DNA of 34,203 nt. It comes from Kiritimatiellia bacterium (GTDB taxonomy: Bacteria; Verrucomicrobiota; Kiritimatiellia; RFP12; UBA1067). Within the stretch, counting starts at the first letter, position 1. Every line of letters begins with the position of its first letter. The notes under the pieces are model-generated. The model worked only from the letters and a program-made list of their open reading frames with translations, had not been told where the DNA came from and did not search any database. The stretch spans positions 1 to 34,203 of the forward strand of contig JAEEOY010000280.1 in the NCBI GenBank assembly GCA_016284515.1. Reading direction: 5' to 3'. The position numbers and the translations under genes were made by a program. Positions 31,593 to 34,203 of this stretch are shown in pieces.

Positions 31593-32107
31593 TGAAGTAC
31601 TTATTTGCAATCGCCGCCTTCGTCTGTAGCTGCGCGGCCAATGCCGGGTACCTGTACTGGATGGTCGATCAGTCCGGCGTCTCGGATCCCGTTGAATTCT
31701 CCTTCGTTAGAATCGCGGTGAAGGGGCCTGGAGTCGCGGATGGAACATATCTCACTGTCGCGGGCACAGACGTAGTGGATGTCTCGCATCCCCAATATCC
31801 AGAGGGCGCCGGACTTCTCACCAATCCGTCATACTCGGACATCGGATCTTACGGCACAGGCGAATACAGCTTCATTGCGGAACTCTACCTGGAGTCCGAA
31901 GGCGACAAGCTTGTGGGTGTGAGCGATGTGGTGAGCTATGCCGCGCTGAAGGATAAATTCATCTATGCGAACATGAGCCAGTCAGGAATTGACCCATATG
32001 CGTTCAGTTCCTTCCATTCCGTCCCCGAGCCGACAAGCGGGCTTATGGTCCTTTTCGGCCTTGGCATCCTGGCCCTGCGCCGTAGGTCATTTCGCGCTAC
32101 AGCGTGA
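31592..32107 (+). CDS. Small PEP-CTERM sorted secreted protein
   Basis: A 171-residue protein with an N-terminal signal peptide (about 1-18, ending AANA) and a complete PEP-CTERM tail: VPEP at 144-147, a hydrophobic stretch (about 150-163) and RRR (164-166). Such tails are processed by an exosortase/EpsH-type transpeptidase in Gram-negatives with extracellular polysaccharide systems; no exosortase gene is in the window. The middle region has no domain I recognise. The ATG overlaps the giant gene's TGA by one base and has a near-perfect Shine-Dalgarno, AAAGGAGGT, 6 nt upstream, which would allow independent high initiation. The products are likely made together. Confidence 0.85.
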   Translation: MKYLFAIAAFVCSCAANAGYLYWMVDQSGVSDPVEFSFVRIAVKGPGVADGTYLTVAGTDVVDVSHPQYPEGAGLLTNPSYSDIGSYGTGEYSFIAELYLESEGDKLVGVSDVVSYAALKDKFIYANMSQSGIDPYAFSSFHSVPEPTSGLMVLFGLGILALRRRSFRATA

Positions 32108-32132
32108 CGCTGTTGGAGGCGTTAGGGTTTTC

Positions 32133-32169
32133 AATTTGTAAAACAGACTAAAAAAAATTTGCAAAACAG
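32133..32169 (+). repeat. 14-bp direct repeat upstream of the SGNH hydrolase promoter
   Basis: AATTTGTAAAACAG (32133-32146) and AATTTGCAAAACAG (32156-32169) differ at one base and are 23 bp apart in register, about two helical turns. The proximal copy ends 11 bp before the -35. This geometry resembles direct-repeat sites of AraC-type activators. Confidence 0.55.
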
Positions 32170-32198
32170 GCGGCACGGACTTGATGTTTCGTGCCGTC
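32169..32198 (+). repeat. Inverted repeat overlapping the SGNH promoter
   Basis: GGCGGCACG (32169-32177) pairs with CGTGCCGTC (32190-32198), 9 bp with one G-U in RNA, around a 12-nt loop that holds the -35 TTGATG. It may be an operator, or the 3' hairpin of the PEP-CTERM message. Confidence 0.5.
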
Positions 32199-32209
32199 TG
32201 TGCTAGAAT
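32181..32209 (+). promoter_or_regulatory. Promoter of the SGNH hydrolase operon
   Basis: TTGATG (32181-32186), a 17-nt spacer and TAGAAT (32204-32209) preceded by TGC. It combines a fair -35, an extended -10, and operator-like repeats upstream and across it. The leader is about 70 nt, with AAAGGGG (32272-32278) before the ATG. Confidence 0.65.
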
Positions 32210-32285
32210 TGCATCAGAAAATGCGAGAGGTGGTGTCGGGCCACGGTGGCGAGACGCCAACCTAGCGCGTCAAAGGGGCAATTCG

Positions 32286-33524
32286 ATGAAAAAGACGCTG
32301 ACGGTACTTGCCGCGATGTTGATTGCGGCCGCATATGCAAAAGAGGCATCCTTCGCAGATTTCGACGCAAGGGCCAAGAGGGGCGAGAAGCTGTCGGTCG
32401 TCTTCTTCGGCGGCTCGCTGACCTTCAGCGCGAACGCGAGCGACCCGGCGGTGACGGGAGTGCGCGGGCTTCTCGCGAAGTACCTCGTCGAGCGCTATCC
32501 GGAGGCGCGCTTCTCGTTCCACGACGCCGCGATCGGCGGCACGGGTTCGCTCCTCGGCGCGTTCCGCCTCGAGCGCGACGTCCTTTCGCACAAGCCTGAC
32601 CTCGTGTTCCTGGACTTCCTCTGCAACGACGGGACGGACAACGACCTTCCGGACGCGACGTGCGCGTACGAGTATCTCCTGCGCGAGATGATCGGGCGCG
32701 GCATCCCGGTCGAGCAGATGTTCTTCACGTTCCGCTTCTGGGCCGGAAAGGGCTTCGAGCCCGTGAAGTCGCTTCCGCGCCGCAACATCTACCGCGAGCT
32801 CGCGAAGGTGTACGGAACGCCCGACGGCGACGTGCAGCTCTCCTCCCTCGCGCAGGACCTCGAGAGCGGCAAGACGACGCTCGACGAGGTGTGGCCGATC
32901 GACGGGGCGCATCCGGGCGACTTCGGCTACCGTTATTTCTTCGAGGCGGTGCGCGAGGGCTTCGAGCGCGGCGTGCGCGAAGGCGCGGTGTGTCGCGTGC
33001 CCGAGAAGCCGGTCTTCGGAACGATGAAGGACGTCCGCCGCCATGTTGTGGTCGACGGGAAGCTTCCTTGCGGATGGACCCGCTCGCTCACGTATCGCAC
33101 GTCGATGTGGTATGACGGACTCTCCTCGCGCTGGATGGGCGACGTCGCGTCCGCGAAGGGCTGCGCCGCTCCGCTCGAGGTTTCCGCGGAATGCAACTTC
33201 GTCGGCATCTTCGGCGAAGGCGACGAGAACGGTCTCAAGTTCGAGGTCAAGGCGGACGGCGAGCCGTTCGCCGAGTTCGGGTCCTCTCCCGGCCCCGGGC
33301 GTCTTTTCTTCTACCGCGTCAAGGCCTTCCCGGAATGGTGGAACGGCGCCGCGAAGCACACGTTTGCGATTTCGCCCGTGGCCGCCGAGAAGGGCGAGCT
33401 GCATATCGAGTCCGTCATGACCACCACGCTCGTCCCGGCAGATCCCGCGGACGCGGCGCGCAGGGTGCGCGTGATCGAGGACAAGATGGAGGCGCTTGAC
33501 CACGGACGAGGGAAGAAAGACTAA
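32286..33524 (+). CDS. Secreted SGNH/GDSL-type hydrolase
   Basis: A 412-residue exported hydrolase (signal peptide about 1-18). Residues about 35-235 are an SGNH domain with all blocks visible: nucleophile Ser44 in FFGGSLTF, Gly84 in AIGGTGS, Asn114 in FLCND, and Asp206/His209 in DGAHPGD. SGNH enzymes in this setting usually remove acetyl or other ester groups from polysaccharides; the exact ester is unknown. The C-terminal 170 residues form a beta-rich region, probably a carbohydrate-binding or accessory jelly-roll domain. The start at 32286 is chosen for the signal peptide and the AAAGGGG Shine-Dalgarno 7 nt upstream. The next secreted gene follows after 33 nt. Confidence 0.87.
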   Translation: MKKTLTVLAAMLIAAAYAKEASFADFDARAKRGEKLSVVFFGGSLTFSANASDPAVTGVRGLLAKYLVERYPEARFSFHDAAIGGTGSLLGAFRLERDVLSHKPDLVFLDFLCNDGTDNDLPDATCAYEYLLREMIGRGIPVEQMFFTFRFWAGKGFEPVKSLPRRNIYRELAKVYGTPDGDVQLSSLAQDLESGKTTLDEVWPIDGAHPGDFGYRYFFEAVREGFERGVREGAVCRVPEKPVFGTMKDVRRHVVVDGKLPCGWTRSLTYRTSMWYDGLSSRWMGDVASAKGCAAPLEVSAECNFVGIFGEGDENGLKFEVKADGEPFAEFGSSPGPGRLFFYRVKAFPEWWNGAAKHTFAISPVAAEKGELHIESVMTTTLVPADPADAARRVRVIEDKMEALDHGRGKKD

Positions 33525-33557
33525 TAAAAACAAACAGCCGGCAGGGGAACACCGACA

Positions 33558-34203
33558 ATGAAGAAAATGATAATCGCGCTCGCGGCGGGGGCCGCGGCGC
33601 TCTGCGCGGGGGCGCAGGAAAACGAAAGACGCGACCGCACTGCGGATTACCGCGGCGCAGTCGAGACGTCCGTAGCGGACGACATGATAGACGTCGACTC
33701 GTGCTCCGAATGGTACGACGGCGTGCTGAAGCCGTGCCCGAAGGCCAGGGACCTCGTGGTTGCGAAGGGGCGTCAGTCCGGCATAGTGTACGGGATGTCC
33801 TTCGGCGTGGGGCCAAAGGCCGGCGCGAGGCACCTGCGAATCGCCTTCCGCCAGGATGTCCCAGTGGGGGCGGTCTTCCTCAACAGCGGCAAAGTGTCCG
33901 TCTCGGTGCTCAAGGATTCCGCGTCCTGTCCGGGCGATCCCTCCAACGAGGAGCTCTGGCAGCCACTCTCGTGCCTCCAGGGCGACAAGAAGCCGACGCG
34001 CGTAGCGGCGGAGCGCGGATGCTCGTTCTGGTACGGTCCGAAAGAGCTTGCGACGAGGGCGATCAGGATCACCGCAAAGGTCGCGGATACCGATGCGGTC
34101 GACGACGCGGGAAACCGCCGCGGCTCCCTGTCCTCCATCTATGTGCTCAAGGACCAGCTCTTCAACATCTCGCCGTATGCGGTGCCGGATGCTACTGACA
34201 ACG
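33558..34203 (+). CDS. Secreted protein of unknown function (3' partial)
   Basis: An open frame that runs off the right edge with 215 complete codons and no stop. It begins with a signal peptide (MKKMIIALAAGAAALCAGAQ, cleavage near residue 19) and a Shine-Dalgarno AGGGG (33543-33547) 10 nt upstream. The visible chain is soluble and rich in beta-type segments, for example SEWYDGVLKPCPKARDLVV and CSFWYGPKELATRAIRITA. I do not recognise a domain; the visible part could be an N-terminal beta-sandwich of a larger carbohydrate-active protein, which would fit the preceding SGNH hydrolase and the shared promoter. Confidence 0.75.
   Translation, partial: MKKMIIALAAGAAALCAGAQENERRDRTADYRGAVETSVADDMIDVDSCSEWYDGVLKPCPKARDLVVAKGRQSGIVYGMSFGVGPKAGARHLRIAFRQDVPVGAVFLNSGKVSVSVLKDSASCPGDPSNEELWQPLSCLQGDKKPTRVAAERGCSFWYGPKELATRAIRITAKVADTDAVDDAGNRRGSLSSIYVLKDQLFNISPYAVPDATDN

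Noticed and set aside
1-34203. CRISPR arrays, tRNA or rRNA genes, insertion sequences
   Set aside because: No regularly spaced repeats of CRISPR size, no cloverleaf-like or rRNA sequence and no transposase frame were recognised; the short repeats seen are two-copy promoter elements.

Overview
The window is a GC-rich bacterial chromosome segment that is almost fully coding. It carries 23 genes, 22 of them on the + strand, and no intergenic gap exceeds about 200 bp. No rRNA, tRNA, CRISPR array, transposase or phage gene was seen. Four features suggest an anaerobic, polysaccharide-degrading Gram-negative of the PVC group, most likely a gut-type Kiritimatiellae/Verrucomicrobiota. These are a long Gram-negative-type YidC with a periplasmic domain, a PEP-CTERM sorting tail, a giant secreted beta-strand/beta-helix protein, and fermentative AdhE plus [FeFe] hydrogenases. 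The taxonomic assignment is inference, not proof.

Layout. Positions 1-7888 are mostly housekeeping: a 5'-truncated NAD-dependent epimerase, DNA polymerase I, DXP reductoisomerase (MEP isoprenoid pathway), a cyclophilin, a small secreted protein built of 14-residue repeats, a DUF1015 protein and a DUF2062 membrane protein. Positions 7967-12860 hold a two-gene glycan module: a secreted GH43-type beta-propeller hydrolase and a 1139-residue GH36-type alpha-galactosidase-like protein with an extra C-terminal helical-toroid-like half. A convergent HAD phosphatase (12867-13544, minus) follows.

Positions 13737-22265 form an anaerobic redox region: adhE, an APH-fold kinase-like gene, then a hydrogenase locus in two transcription units. 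Unit one has a NuoE-like [2Fe-2S] protein, a PAS-containing sensory-type [FeFe] hydrogenase whose L1 motif has Ala in place of the proton-relay Cys, and a SpoIIE/PP2C phosphatase with an unrecognised C-terminal domain. Unit two has a second NuoE-like protein and a hydrogenase with a complete L1 motif (group B-like). The arrangement suggests that H2 or redox state sensed by the first hydrogenase is passed to the phosphatase, while the second enzyme turns over H2. Maturases (HydE/F/G) are not in the window.

Positions 22394-25367 are yidC plus a SAM methyltransferase. Positions 25524-32107 hold a 2022-residue mosaic secreted protein, translationally coupled to a 171-residue PEP-CTERM protein. 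Positions 32286 to the end start another secreted carbohydrate-type operon: an SGNH hydrolase, then an unrecognised secreted protein cut by the window edge.

Expression signals are unusually legible. Most transcription units start with an extended -10 (TGnTATAAT-like). Four genes (polA, the cyclophilin, the first NuoE-like gene and yidC) have the -10 only 7-10 nt before the ATG and no Shine-Dalgarno, so they are probably leaderless. The other genes mostly have good Shine-Dalgarno sequences. Several promoters carry direct repeats about 21-23 bp apart or GC-rich inverted repeats that look like operators.
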